Below, in pieces: positions 1-8,758 of a stretch of 64,000 nt of DNA. Below the pieces are notes generated by a model. That model saw nothing but the letters and a program-made list of their open reading frames with translations. It had not been told where the DNA came from and ran no database searches. Numbering within the stretch: the first letter of the stretch is position 1; each line of letters opens with the position of its first letter. This DNA is from Bradyrhizobium rifense (GTDB lineage Bacteria > Pseudomonadota > Alphaproteobacteria > Rhizobiales > Xanthobacteraceae), in contig NZ_VSSS01000041.1 of assembly GCF_008123425.1 (NCBI RefSeq), forward strand, positions 45,001 through 109,000. Reading direction: 5' to 3'. The position numbers and the translations under genes were made by a program.

Positions 1-157
1 TCCTCATCCTGAGGGCCCGCCAACGGCGGGCGTCTCGAAGGATGGCCACAGGGGAATCACTCCCATATGCGATTACCCTGCGCCTGCGGGGGAGGGTTGG
101 GGAGAGCGTGTCTCGACAACGAAGAACTCCCCCAGAGGAGAGAACCCTCACCCGCGC
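1..157. repeat. Intergenic palindromic repeat region at window start
   Basis: No gene is seen here. The first 50 bases carry a 'CTCATCCTGAGG..GTCTCGAAGGATG' type motif, and about 80-155 carries a 'GGGGGAGGGTTGGGGAGAG' to 'CTCCCCCAGAGGAGAGAACCC' type motif. Both types are familiar as dispersed intergenic repeats in Bradyrhizobium-like genomes (recalled, not searched). Confidence 0.5.
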
Positions 158-1466
158 CTACCGCGCGACCTCTCCCGCCCCACCAACGTCCTTGATGAAG
201 GCGAGCAGGAGCGTGCTGAGCCGAACCGGCTGCTCCTGTTGGATCCAGTGACCGGCGCCGTCGATCAGCTCGATGCCGGCCATCCTCGTCGCCGCCTTCG
301 TCCTCATCAGATCGAGCGCGCCCGGCGCCGCATAAGTGCCCCAATCGCTTGTCCCGCCGATGAAGAGCGACGGGACATCGATCGTCCTTCCCGAAAACAG
401 GCGCAACTCAGCGTTCAGCTCAGGATCGGAATAGACCCGATAAGCCTGCAGGGCGCCTTGAAACCCAGTGCGGCCATACTCCTCCGTGTACACGCCAAGC
501 TCCGGCTCGGTGAGCCATTTGCAGGCCAGGACCTCGGCGGCGGAAGGTTGGAATGGAGCGACGGTCTCGGGCATCGTCTTGCCGAGATCCATGACGTAAT
601 AGGTCGGCATTTGCGCAAGTTCTGCGGCGGTTCGCGCCTTCAACGGATGCGGCTTGTTTCCCGGCCAGTCAGCGCTCTTGACGTGGAAAAATGCGCGAAG
701 AAACGCGTGTAAACCTTGAGGGGGGTTGCCACATGTCATCGTTCGCCCGCCGTGTGCTCAAATATTGCTGATAATACTGTCTCGGCGGATCGAGCGCCGC
801 CAGCGCGGCCGCCAACTTCTGATTGTCAGTGTTCGGTTGAACCGACGATGCCTCGCTGTCCGCGGTGTTGAACGGAAGCGCCGGCGGACCGGGAAACGGT
901 GCGCTCATCAGCACCACCGATGGAAACACGTCAGGTCGGGCCAGCGCACAAAAGGCCGCCACGGGCGAGCCGAAGTCGTGCCCGACGAACATTGCCGTGC
1001 GCCGATACCCCAACGCCGAAACCAATCCGAGGGCGTCACGCGTCATATTCAAGAGGCTGAAGGGCCCTAGCGGGACGTCATAGCCGTTCACCCAACCGGT
1101 GGTGCGGCCAAAACCCCGCTGGTCGGGCGCCACGACATGGTACCCGGCGTCAGCCAGAATTGGGATCAGGTGTCGCCAGCCGTAAGCCAGATCCGGAAAG
1201 CCGTGCAGAAGCAGCGCGAGCGGCCGGCCGAGGCTTTCGTAACCGGCCTCGAGAATATGGACATCGAGGCCGTTGACCCCATGGATCATGCGCGAGCGGA
1301 CCCCGTTGGGAAGCGTTCCCGCGCCATATGTTGATGTGGGCAAATCAGTTGCTCCCACGGGGTTTGCGCGGGCCGGTCGAAGCGAAGCCGCAACCAGGCT
1401 GGCCGCGCCCATCGCCAGGACGGTTCGTCGGGACGCCGATGGCTTGAAACCAGCTGGATGACTCAT
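158..1466 (-). pseudogene. Tat-exported epoxide hydrolase (alpha/beta hydrolase), frameshifted
   Basis: An alpha/beta-hydrolase of epoxide hydrolase type, broken by one frameshift. The N-terminal frame (about 1466-735) starts with a twin-arginine signal (SRRTVLAMG then a hydrophobic stretch ending in ARA). It has the oxyanion HGFP motif and the nucleophile elbow VGHDFGSP, where Asp is the expected nucleophile of epoxide hydrolases. The C-terminal frame (about 730-158) resumes with NPPQGLHAF and ends with the catalytic His in GAGHW. The reading frame breaks around 729-733, where ATG-TGGC-AAC has four bases where three are expected. A one-base insertion or a sequencing error explains it equally well. 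The gene is divergent from a TetR gene and shares its operator, so TetR probably controls it. Confidence 0.8.
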
Positions 1467-1506
1467 GACGAAACGCTCCGTCCGCGTGTAAGCGCCAAAC
1501 TATAGC

Positions 1507-1532
1507 GATCACCATATTATGGTGATCACCAT
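1507..1532. promoter_or_regulatory. TetR-type operator between epoxide hydrolase and tetR
   Basis: GATCACCAT-ATT-ATGGTGATC (1507-1527) is a perfect 9-bp inverted repeat. Its right arm runs on into a second perfect palindrome, ATGGTGATCACCAT (1519-1532), giving three alternating half-sites. It lies 40 bp upstream of the hydrolase start (1466) and just before the preferred TetR start (1567), so one regulator could control both promoters. Confidence 0.75.
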
Positions 1533-1566
1533 AGTAACGTCAAGCGAAAGGTGTTATGTTCACGTC

Positions 1567-2148
1567 ATGCCACGTAAGACTGACGCCCGCGCTCGCGCGA
1601 TTGCCACGGCCGAACGACTGTTTCGCATCCAGGGCTACACGGCGACCGGATTGACCCAGATCATTCAAGAAAGCGGTGCGCCCAAGGGATCGTTCTACTT
1701 TCACTTTCCACGCGGCAAGGCGCAGCTCGCGGAAGAAGCAATTGATCATTACGTTGCGAGTAGAATGGCCGTCTTGCGCGATATCTCGGCGAATACGACG
1801 GGTGACGCTCTGAATTTCGTTCACCAGCTTTTCGGCACATTCGCGGCCGAAATGGTCGCCGCTGATTTCCAGTATGGATGTCTGATGCAAAATCTGGCGA
1901 ATGAGCTGCCCGCGCTCGACGCCGAGCTGACCAAACGGGTCGCGCGCGGATTTGTCGATTCGACCGAGATTATTGCGGAGCATTTCAGGGGGTGTGGTTT
2001 CGCTCCCGCGCGCGCATCCTCTACCGCAGCCGCATTGGTCGCCGCCCTCGAAGGCGCGCGAACGATCGCCCGGCTGGAACGCACGCCGGCCATATTCGAG
2101 GCGCTGGCGGATGTCAGTGTCCAGAGATGGGCTGCCCCCGCGGGGTGA
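1567..2148 (+). CDS. TetR/AcrR family transcriptional regulator
   Basis: A repressor of about 193 residues. The N-terminal HTH is clear (AERLFRIQGYTATGLTQI, then GAPKGSFYFHF, with recognition helix GSFYFHFP), followed by a ligand-binding all-helical C-terminal domain with the TetR_C tail typical of the YxaF/LmrA-like branch. An upstream in-frame ATG at 1519 lies inside the operator palindrome, so I prefer the ATG at 1567 (MPRKTDARARA). It is divergent from the epoxide hydrolase and most likely represses both itself and that gene in response to an organic ligand; the ligand is not visible from sequence. Confidence 0.88.
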   Translation: MPRKTDARARAIATAERLFRIQGYTATGLTQIIQESGAPKGSFYFHFPRGKAQLAEEAIDHYVASRMAVLRDISANTTGDALNFVHQLFGTFAAEMVAADFQYGCLMQNLANELPALDAELTKRVARGFVDSTEIIAEHFRGCGFAPARASSTAAALVAALEGARTIARLERTPAIFEALADVSVQRWAAPAG

Positions 2149-2221
2149 TCCGGGCCCAATGTTCAGCGCGGTCACCTTCCGACGCCAACATCAGGTGCTG
2201 ATTGTCGGGAGTGACAGATCG

Positions 2222-2560
2222 TCAGTGATGGCCGCCGGCAGAGCCCCCATCGCCAACATGATCACCGCCGCCATGGCCGGAACTCCCTCCGTCGCCGTCC
2301 GATCCAGACGCAGAATGGAAAAAGCCCCAGCGCTCCGCATCGATCATCATCGACGTGTAGAGTGCTCTGACAGCGCCGTATTCAGGGTCGGAGGGCCTCA
2401 GATCATCAAGCTGCTTTCTCAATTCAGCCAGGTCCCTCAGTTTGGCCTGCTTGTTAAAAAGCCAATAGATCCCGAGGCCAACGGAGAGCAGGCCTGCAAT
2501 GCAGATGACAATCGTCCAAACAGCTGCGGGGCCGGCGAGTACTTTCGTGATCGAATCCAT
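2222..2560 (-). CDS. Small single-pass membrane protein with Gly/His-rich tail
   Basis: 112 residues. One membrane segment lies near residues 15-34 (WTIVICIAGLLSVGLGIYW). A charged helix with a short heptad-like Leu pattern follows (AKLRDLAELRKQLDDL). The last 25 residues are almost only Gly, His, Ser and Asp (e.g. SSGHGGGDHVGDGG), which could bind metal. No family is recognised. It is convergent with the TetR gene. Function unknown. Confidence 0.6.
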   Translation of the reverse strand: MDSITKVLAGPAAVWTIVICIAGLLSVGLGIYWLFNKQAKLRDLAELRKQLDDLRPSDPEYGAVRALYTSMMIDAERWGFFHSASGSDGDGGSSGHGGGDHVGDGGSAGGHH

Positions 2561-2705
2561 TGCCCTTTGCGACCTCAGCTCGCTTGAGTGCGCGGTTATC
2601 GTAGTCAGTCATCAAGCTCGTTTGGTAGCGAATGCAGATTAATGCAATCTAAAATGGCTCGAAGAAAAGGCTCTCGCTGCCGGTGACTCGAAGAATACAC
2701 CGCCT

Positions 2706-2776
2706 ACCCGTCTTTCGCGAACGCCGCCTCCATCGCCTTCCTTGTCCTGATCGTCTCGTTGTTGGCGTCGAACTCT
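2706..2776 (-). pseudogene. 3'-terminal fragment of a SAF-domain oxidoreductase gene
   Basis: The minus strand encodes EFDANNETIRTRKAMEAAF-AK and then stops. This is nearly the same as the last residues of the oxidoreductase at 5659-6966 (FDANNETIKTRKTMEAAFAK). About 65 bases match the real gene's 3' end with roughly nine differences, in the same orientation. It is a duplicated tail, not a gene, and with the real 3' end it brackets the sulfatase segment. Confidence 0.8.
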
Positions 2777-2972
2777 CCTGCCTTGAAGCGCGCAATCTAG
2801 CTCGATCCCCTCCACGAAACCGCCATGACGCGCACCGCATCGCCAAGATGATGCGGAGGGAGCGTGTCTTGTTGCGATGCGGAATTTATTGACGCCGGCG
2901 ATGCCACATGATGCTCGGCTGAATCCGAGCCCCCAATTTGAAAAATTCAAATGCTCGGGGCATCTTGATTCC

Positions 2973-4637
2973 ATGACTTTGATTTTCATTCTCGTGGCGG
3001 TCATTGCCGGCGTTGCGCTGACCGAACGCAGCGTTGAACATCTGCCGTTTGCAGTCGCGGCTCTTCTCTTCAATGCAGCCCTGCTGCTGGTGTTTCTGGC
3101 CGATGTCGAGAGAGCGATCCTGCTGTCCGGCATGCTGGCCGTAGCCATCGCCGGCATATCGATCGTTAAATTCAATCACAGCGCGCTGAAGCTGACCGTT
3201 TCCGATTTGCCTCTGGCGTTTGCGGGCACAGTCCCATTTTTCGTGCTGCAATACCCACGCATGATGCTGGGTGTTCTGGCAGGAAGCGCGTTATTCGCCT
3301 TTGCTTCGAGCGCGGTCCTGCTCTACGCGGCTGGATCTCCCATTTCTATCGCGTTTCGGATTCTCTTGTTCCTTCTGGCGCTCATTGGCTTTGCAAAGGC
3401 TTCCGCGTCAAAGGGCGTCACGTTTTTGCGGCTGAATCTGGCGCAAGGGCGGTGCTTCTACGCGACCTTCATGGCCTCGCTGGGTGACCCCGCTTGCTGG
3501 CGACAGTTCGGCGGGCTGGCGCTGAGCGATATCGGGAACGAAGCACTGCCCTTGAGGGAGGCCACGCCTTCTCGTTCCGCCGTCTCTCCCGACATTATCG
3601 TCATCCAGCACGAGTCTGTCTTCGACCCACGCATTTTCGGGCTGCCGCTCGAGCCAGTCGTCGAAGCCTTCCTGTCCCCGTCAGATGGAGAATTTGGGCG
3701 CCTGAATGTCGACATCTTTGGCGGAGGTTCGTGGCAATCGGAATTTAGCCTGCTGACCGGTCTTTCAAGTGCCAGCTTCGGTTCAAGCGCCTACTACCTC
3801 TTCAAGAAGGGCGCTGGCCGTTTTCACAGCAGCTTGCCACGCTCGTTGGCGTCGCTCGGTTACAAGACAACCCTCATATCCAGCTGTCGCCGCGGGTTTC
3901 TCAGTTACGATAAATTCTACGGTTCGATCGGCATCGACGAACGCGTCTTCGTCGACGAACTTCCGCCACCATTCGATGTCCGGCGTTTCGAGGTCACAAA
4001 TTCTGACGCAATGTTCCTGGATGCCGTCATCGATGCGCACATCAAGAGGATTGCTAACGACCCGACGCCGAGATTTCTCTATGCGTTGACCAACTTCAAT
4101 CACGGTCCGCATAATCGGCAGCTGGTGCCATCAGGTCAATTTGAGAGGGAGCGTGCCTTTGCCATGGCCAGCTTTCCCGATGCTGGATACGTCGAGTATT
4201 ACGCGCGACTGGCAGAGACCGCGTCTACCTGGCAAATGCTCAGAGCCAGGCTGGCGAGCAGCTTCCCTGGGCGGCCTGTTCTCATCGTGCACTACGGGGA
4301 TCATCAACCGGTGTTGACGAAGCAGATCGATCGACAACTGAAACGACCGGAAGATGTGCGACGCCCGTTTCGTACATTCTATGCGATCGAAGCCTTGAAT
4401 ATCCCCCATTTCAGCCCCGGAAGGGGCGCCGACCTCGATCTCGCCTTTCTCGGAACTGTTGCTTTGCAGCGGGCGGGCATTGCGCTTGACCCGATATTTG
4501 CCACGCGCGCGAGCTTGCTTGATGATTGTGGAGAAGCCTACTTCGCGTCAGCTTCCGAACGGAAGCGTCGCTTCCATCGCACGCTCGTGGATCTGGGCCT
4601 GATAGACCTGATGCCCAACGTTAGACGAGCTCGCTAG
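2973..4637 (+). CDS. Membrane sulfatase / phosphoglycerol-transferase-like enzyme (alkaline phosphatase superfamily)
   Basis: About 554 residues. Four to five hydrophobic segments fill the first ~170 residues. A large domain of LTA-synthase/sulfatase type follows: DIIVIQHESVFDP (metal-binding start of the fold), GGGSWQSEFSLLTGLSS (nucleophile region, Ser rather than Thr), and IVHYGDHQPV (the conserved GDH metal site). Such enzymes usually transfer phosphoglycerol or phosphoethanolamine to envelope glycans, with the catalytic domain in the periplasm. An in-frame ATG exists at 2877, but the membrane segment begins right after the ATG at 2973. The gene lies between two copies of an oxidoreductase 3' end, suggesting the segment was inserted. 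The substrate cannot be told from sequence. Confidence 0.82.
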   Translation: MTLIFILVAVIAGVALTERSVEHLPFAVAALLFNAALLLVFLADVERAILLSGMLAVAIAGISIVKFNHSALKLTVSDLPLAFAGTVPFFVLQYPRMMLGVLAGSALFAFASSAVLLYAAGSPISIAFRILLFLLALIGFAKASASKGVTFLRLNLAQGRCFYATFMASLGDPACWRQFGGLALSDIGNEALPLREATPSRSAVSPDIIVIQHESVFDPRIFGLPLEPVVEAFLSPSDGEFGRLNVDIFGGGSWQSEFSLLTGLSSASFGSSAYYLFKKGAGRFHSSLPRSLASLGYKTTLISSCRRGFLSYDKFYGSIGIDERVFVDELPPPFDVRRFEVTNSDAMFLDAVIDAHIKRIANDPTPRFLYALTNFNHGPHNRQLVPSGQFERERAFAMASFPDAGYVEYYARLAETASTWQMLRARLASSFPGRPVLIVHYGDHQPVLTKQIDRQLKRPEDVRRPFRTFYAIEALNIPHFSPGRGADLDLAFLGTVALQRAGIALDPIFATRASLLDDCGEAYFASASERKRRFHRTLVDLGLIDLMPNVRRAR

Positions 4638-4859
4638 CTCGGCGCGCTCTGCCGCGACACGGATTCCTCTCGATCCATGCCCGCTTGCACGTCAGCATTC
4701 GAGGCAAGAGCGGACTCGCTTTTCTCAATGAGAGTCCTTCTTAGTTTGACCCGAAGCGGAACTCGGCCCTGGCCCGATAGCGGCCCGATATGCTTTGATG
4801 CGTCTGTACCGCGACTACCGGCGGGTGCCTTAACTTTAAAATTTCAAGGACGTTCGAAC

Positions 4860-5471
4860 ATGCGTTTCTGGGCCACGATAATTTCAGCGCAAATGTTGGC
4901 CACGGTCGCAACTGCTCAAACCCCGTCCGAGAAAGCTGTATCCATTCTCAATGAGGTCTGCATTGCGCCGAACTCTTCGGAGGCAGTGATGGCCGCCGGT
5001 GAAAAGACTGCCCTGAAAGAAAATTGGAAGCTATTTCGATCGGAAGCTGCCCCGATGCCGTTCATGCACAATGAAAACGGCGTGAAGAACTCTTTTATCA
5101 GCGCTTGGGAATTAAATTTACCGGGAGGATCGCGGGCTCGATTATATGTTTCGGTTCTGCGTCCGGAGCGGCCCGACTTCAAATATACTGTATGTCTTAT
5201 TCAGCCGGAAATTGATCTAGATGGTGATGACCTGACTCAATCCATTGATCGTCAGTTCGGATCAGCTGTAACGAAGGACATATCTGGCAGATTTAAGGAC
5301 GAGAAGAGTTGGTTTTTCGTAGAAGAACAGTCGAAGGGCAACTGTGGAAAGGAAATCCTTCTTGCGCTGCACCAGTTAAGCCAACACGGCAAACCGAAAA
5401 CTTTGACCTTTACTGACTTCGTGTACCCCAGCGACTGGCCTGCGGCTGACTCGACAAGGTGTCCAAACTAG
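4860..5471 (+). CDS. Secreted hypothetical protein
   Basis: 203 residues starting MRFWATIISAQMLATVATAQ, a typical Sec signal peptide with cleavage after ATAQ. The mature part has four cysteines (VCIAPN, TVCLIQ, GNCGKE, TRCPN) that could form two disulphides. A longer frame opens at 4677 but would bury the signal peptide, so the ATG at 4860 is preferred. No family is recognised. It lies in the segment bracketed by the duplicated SAF-gene tail. Confidence 0.65.
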   Translation: MRFWATIISAQMLATVATAQTPSEKAVSILNEVCIAPNSSEAVMAAGEKTALKENWKLFRSEAAPMPFMHNENGVKNSFISAWELNLPGGSRARLYVSVLRPERPDFKYTVCLIQPEIDLDGDDLTQSIDRQFGSAVTKDISGRFKDEKSWFFVEEQSKGNCGKEILLALHQLSQHGKPKTLTFTDFVYPSDWPAADSTRCPN

Positions 5472-5658
5472 CAACCTGTTCCCAAAACAGAGTTCACGAT
5501 AGGCGGCACTTCGCCGGGGAAATACTGAGCTATGACATGCCCGCTTCTGGCCCGATGCGGACCTCCAACGAGGTTCGCTTTGGCATCGCTCTTGAGGGCA
5601 TAGCCGACATCAGACTTCGGCCGATCCGCAGCGTCCCCGAATTGTGGGTACCTTGTCG

Positions 5659-6966
5659 CTATTTCGCGAACGCCGCCTCCATCGTTTTCCGCGTCTTGAT
5701 CGTCTCGTTGTTCGCGTCGAACTCGACATCGCTCCACCGTACGATCTCGCCATGGGCGACGTCGTGTTTCAGCTTGAGGCGGTGGGCGAGCCCGATCGGC
5801 AGCGCGCCGGCCTTGAGGCTCGCGGCCGCCGGCACCAGCTTGCCCCACACGGTGTAGCCGCCTTCGCCATCCAGCATCTCGCCGGCGCGCAAATTGCGCT
5901 TGGCCACGGAGGCGACGTCGCCGCGGAAGCCGAAAGCCTGGCCGGTCGGCTCGCCTCGCAGCGCGGCCGAGAGCACCGAAATGTTCAGCTCGAGCCCGAT
6001 CAGGTGATAGGGCTTGTACATCGCGGCAAAGCGCCCGCTGGCATCGGTCTTCAGGCCGTATTGCTTGAAGCAATCCGCAGCGTAGTCGTTCGGCGCCTCC
6101 AGCACGACATAGACGCCCCAGCGCAAATCGCGAAACACCGGTCGGCCATCGCGCTCGAGCGACGAGACGACTTCCACCACGCCGGACCGCTCCAGCACAC
6201 CGCCTTTGTCGCCGGGGCGCATGATGTGCGGGAGATCGTCGACGCCGCAGGGTGGAAACAGCAGGCCTTCCGTCGGCACGTCGAGCCCGCAGGCGTTCGC
6301 GATCGCGGCCATCTCGATCGCCGATTTGGTGCCGTCGAGGAATGAGTTGAACATCTGCGGGTTCATGCCGGCCGACTGCGCTTCGCCGGCGGTCAGACCA
6401 TAATGCTGCCAGACACCATCCGGCGTCACGTCATGATAGGTCGGCAGATATTTTGTGCCTTTGCCGGCGGCGACGACGCGGAAGCCCGTCGCACGAGCCC
6501 AATCCACCATCTCCGCCGTCAGCGCCGGCTGATCGCCATAGGCGAGCGAATAGACCACGCCCGCTTTGCGCGCTTCCTCGGCGAGCAGGGGACCGGCCAG
6601 CACGTCGGCCTCGACATTGACCATCACGATATGCTTGCCCGCCGCGATCGCCGCGCGCGCATGCTTGATGCCGACAGCCGGATTGCCGGTCGCCTCCACC
6701 ACCACATCCATCGCGCCGCCCGCGATGGCACGCGCGCCGTCATCGGTGAACACGGTGGCCGCAATCCGCTCGGCGCTCCACCCGACGGTGCGGCAGGCTT
6801 CGCGTGCGCGGTCGCGGTCGATGTCGACAATGATCGGCACCTCCAGTCCCGGCGTGTGCGGCACCTGTGCCAGAAACATCGAACCGAATTTGCCCGCGCC
6901 GATCAGCGCGACACGGACAGGTTTGCCGGCGGATGCGCGGGCCTGGAGGAGGCGGAAGAGATTCAT
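5659..6966 (-). CDS. NAD(P)-dependent oxidoreductase with C-terminal SAF domain
   Basis: 435 residues. The Rossmann start VALIGAGKFGSMF lies near residues 19-31 and IIVDIDRDRA is the following acidic strand, as in the homoserine-dehydrogenase-like family. The middle carries PCGVDDLPHIM and a catalytic-domain-like region. The last ~85 residues (from NLRAGEMLDGEGGYTVWGKL) form a SAF domain, the fold found in antifreeze-like and FlgA/CpaB proteins. This fusion is common in rhizobia, but its substrate is not established to my knowledge. The next genes upstream on the same strand are a PhyH-type dioxygenase (94-bp gap) and a GntR regulator, so the three probably form one small catabolic operon. 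Its 3' end is duplicated at 2706-2776. Confidence 0.8.
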   Translation of the reverse strand: MNLFRLLQARASAGKPVRVALIGAGKFGSMFLAQVPHTPGLEVPIIVDIDRDRAREACRTVGWSAERIAATVFTDDGARAIAGGAMDVVVEATGNPAVGIKHARAAIAAGKHIVMVNVEADVLAGPLLAEEARKAGVVYSLAYGDQPALTAEMVDWARATGFRVVAAGKGTKYLPTYHDVTPDGVWQHYGLTAGEAQSAGMNPQMFNSFLDGTKSAIEMAAIANACGLDVPTEGLLFPPCGVDDLPHIMRPGDKGGVLERSGVVEVVSSLERDGRPVFRDLRWGVYVVLEAPNDYAADCFKQYGLKTDASGRFAAMYKPYHLIGLELNISVLSAALRGEPTGQAFGFRGDVASVAKRNLRAGEMLDGEGGYTVWGKLVPAAASLKAGALPIGLAHRLKLKHDVAHGEIVRWSDVEFDANNETIKTRKTMEAAFAK

Positions 6967-7060
6967 GGGGGATTCCGATGTTCAGCGTTGCTGACTGAGG
7001 CTTGCGCTCGGTCCACCTCGCCCCGGAGGGGAGAGGTGGATCACGCCCGTGGTGGCAACT

Positions 7061-7861
7061 TTACTCCGCCGCCTGCCGCGGCGCGCGCGCCAGCCGCACC
7101 AGCGCATCATCATCCACCGTCTTGATCGGCGCGAAATCGCGGTGCGCGATGTACTCCGGCCGCGTTGGGGTGCGGATGTAGTTCGAGACCGCGTTCAGCG
7201 TCAGATACACGATCTTGCGCGGGTAGGGCGTGATGTTGCCGGCCGAGCCGTGCACGAGATTGCCGTGGAACATCAGCATGCCGCCGGGCTTGCCGGTCGG
7301 CGCGACGATGCCGCCCTGCTTGACGAGCCGCGTCACCGTGTCCTCGTCCAGCGTCCACAGCGGATAGGACGTGGTGGCGAGGTCATGCGAGGCCTTGAGG
7401 TCGCCGGCATTCTGGCTCTGCGGCACCAGCATCAAGGGGCCGTTGATCGGCATCACCTCGTCGAGGAAGATCGCGATGTTCATCGCGCGCGGCTCCGGCA
7501 TGCCGTCGTCGCGCTTCCAGGTGCCGTAATCCTGGTGCCACTGCCAGACGTCGCCGGTGAAGGCCGATTTCGCGTTGATCTTGAACTGGTGCATGTAGAC
7601 CGGTTCGCCGAACAGCTGCTCCACAGGATCGATCATGCGCGGATGCGCGCCCAGAATGCCGAAGGCCTCGTTGTAGAGATGGGCGGCAAACGCCGTGCGC
7701 GGCGCGCCACTCTTCTCGCGCCAAACCTCGGGCCGGTTGGCATCGTAAATGCCGACCGCCTCGCGCGCGAGGAAATCGACCTCGTCCTGGCTGAACAGTT
7801 CGGGCAGGAACAGCCAGCCCTCGCGGTGGAAGAACTCCAATTGCTCCTGAGACAATTTCAT
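7061..7861 (-). CDS. Phytanoyl-CoA dioxygenase (PhyH) family, EctD-like 2-oxoglutarate/Fe(II) oxygenase
   Basis: 266 residues. The iron-binding HxD is seen in WQWHQDYGTW (about residues 106-115), the distal His in NLVHGSAGN, and the 2OG-binding Arg in YPRKIVYL. The stretch WHQDYGTWKRDDGMPEPRA closely parallels the ectoine hydroxylase signature (WHSDFETWHxEDGMP), so it belongs to the EctD-like branch of PhyH. No ectoine genes lie nearby, so a different small substrate is likely. It sits between the GntR gene and the SAF oxidoreductase on the same strand. Hydroxylation followed by NAD-linked oxidation is a reasonable but unproven scheme. Confidence 0.85.
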   Translation of the reverse strand: MKLSQEQLEFFHREGWLFLPELFSQDEVDFLAREAVGIYDANRPEVWREKSGAPRTAFAAHLYNEAFGILGAHPRMIDPVEQLFGEPVYMHQFKINAKSAFTGDVWQWHQDYGTWKRDDGMPEPRAMNIAIFLDEVMPINGPLMLVPQSQNAGDLKASHDLATTSYPLWTLDEDTVTRLVKQGGIVAPTGKPGGMLMFHGNLVHGSAGNITPYPRKIVYLTLNAVSNYIRTPTRPEYIAHRDFAPIKTVDDDALVRLARAPRQAAE

Positions 7862-7917
7862 GGGTCGTCCTCCTTTGCTTTGTTTTGTTTTTCTCGTCGT
7901 GGCCGGCGCGCGTGTCG

Positions 7918-8595
7918 CTACGCCGCCACCTCGTCCGTCGCCCTCAATCTCTCCTCGGTCATTCGTCCCGCCGTCTGCGCATGCGCCAGCGCGGCGCGCT
8001 CGGCCGCCTTCGCGTCGCCTGCGAGAATGTGCTTGGCGATATCAGCATGCTCGGCCCAGGCGCTGCCGCGATAGTCGAGTTCGGACAGCACGGTCGCCAT
8101 CGAGCGGCGCATATGCGGCCATTGCGGCGTGATCGTCTCCTCGATCACGGGATTGCCGGCGAGCTGGTAGATGGCGCGATGAAATTCGACGTCGAGCGCG
8201 ATCAGATCAGTGAGCGTCGTCTTGCGATCGATGCGGTGTCCGGCGGCGAGTGCTGCGTCGAGCCGCGCGCGTCCCGCCGTGTCGGTTGCGGCGCGCATCG
8301 CGGCAAGCCGGGCTGCGAGCGCGTCGATGGCGCCGCGCACCTCGTAGAGCTGGCGGATGCGGGCGGGATCGAGCTGGGTGACTTCAAAGCCGCGCTTGCC
8401 GCTCTCGGCGACGAGACCCTGACGGTGCAGCAGATGCAGCGCATGCGACACCGGCTGGCGCGACACGCCGAGCTTGTCGGCAAGCTCGTTCTGCCGGATG
8501 CGCTGGCCGGGTTGCAGCGTGCGATCGGAGATCGCCTCCAGGATCCGGGCATAGACCTGGTCGATCAGGTTCGGCAGCGGGTCGAGAGGGATCAC
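7918..8595 (-). CDS. GntR family regulator, FadR/FCD subfamily
   Basis: 225 residues from the chosen start. The N-terminal winged HTH is clear (GQRIRQNELADKLGVSRQPVSHALHLLHRQGLV). A C-terminal FCD helical domain follows with the expected metal-binding pattern (Asp in LIALDVEFHRAIY and later His residues). A longer frame reaches 8664, but it would run through a perfect 20-bp palindrome. A GTG at 8595 is preceded by GGAG at proper spacing, so I prefer it. It probably senses an organic acid and controls the PhyH/SAF operon and itself. Confidence 0.85.
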   Translation of the reverse strand: MIPLDPLPNLIDQVYARILEAISDRTLQPGQRIRQNELADKLGVSRQPVSHALHLLHRQGLVAESGKRGFEVTQLDPARIRQLYEVRGAIDALAARLAAMRAATDTAGRARLDAALAAGHRIDRKTTLTDLIALDVEFHRAIYQLAGNPVIEETITPQWPHMRRSMATVLSELDYRGSAWAEHADIAKHILAGDAKAAERAALAHAQTAGRMTEERLRATDEVAA

Positions 8596-8614
8596 GCCGG
8601 CGGCTCCGAAAATG

Positions 8615-8634
8615 GAATACGGAATTCCGTATTC
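8615..8634. promoter_or_regulatory. Perfect 20-bp palindromic operator for the GntR regulator
   Basis: GAATACGGAATTCCGTATTC is a perfect 20-bp palindrome located 20 bp upstream of the preferred GTG start of the GntR gene. FCD-type GntR proteins bind short palindromes close to their own promoters, so it is a strong candidate autoregulatory site. No other copy was noticed in the window. Confidence 0.7.
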
Positions 8635-8758
8635 GAAAATACCGCTAGAGGAGGATGTCGTCAATGCCGTCGTTTGGGTCGGATAAGCCTTTGATTTTAT
8701 TGGTGCGGTCTACTGTGCATGGGGTTGTTTTCGAGGAAATTGCCGCCCCGGGCTCCCG

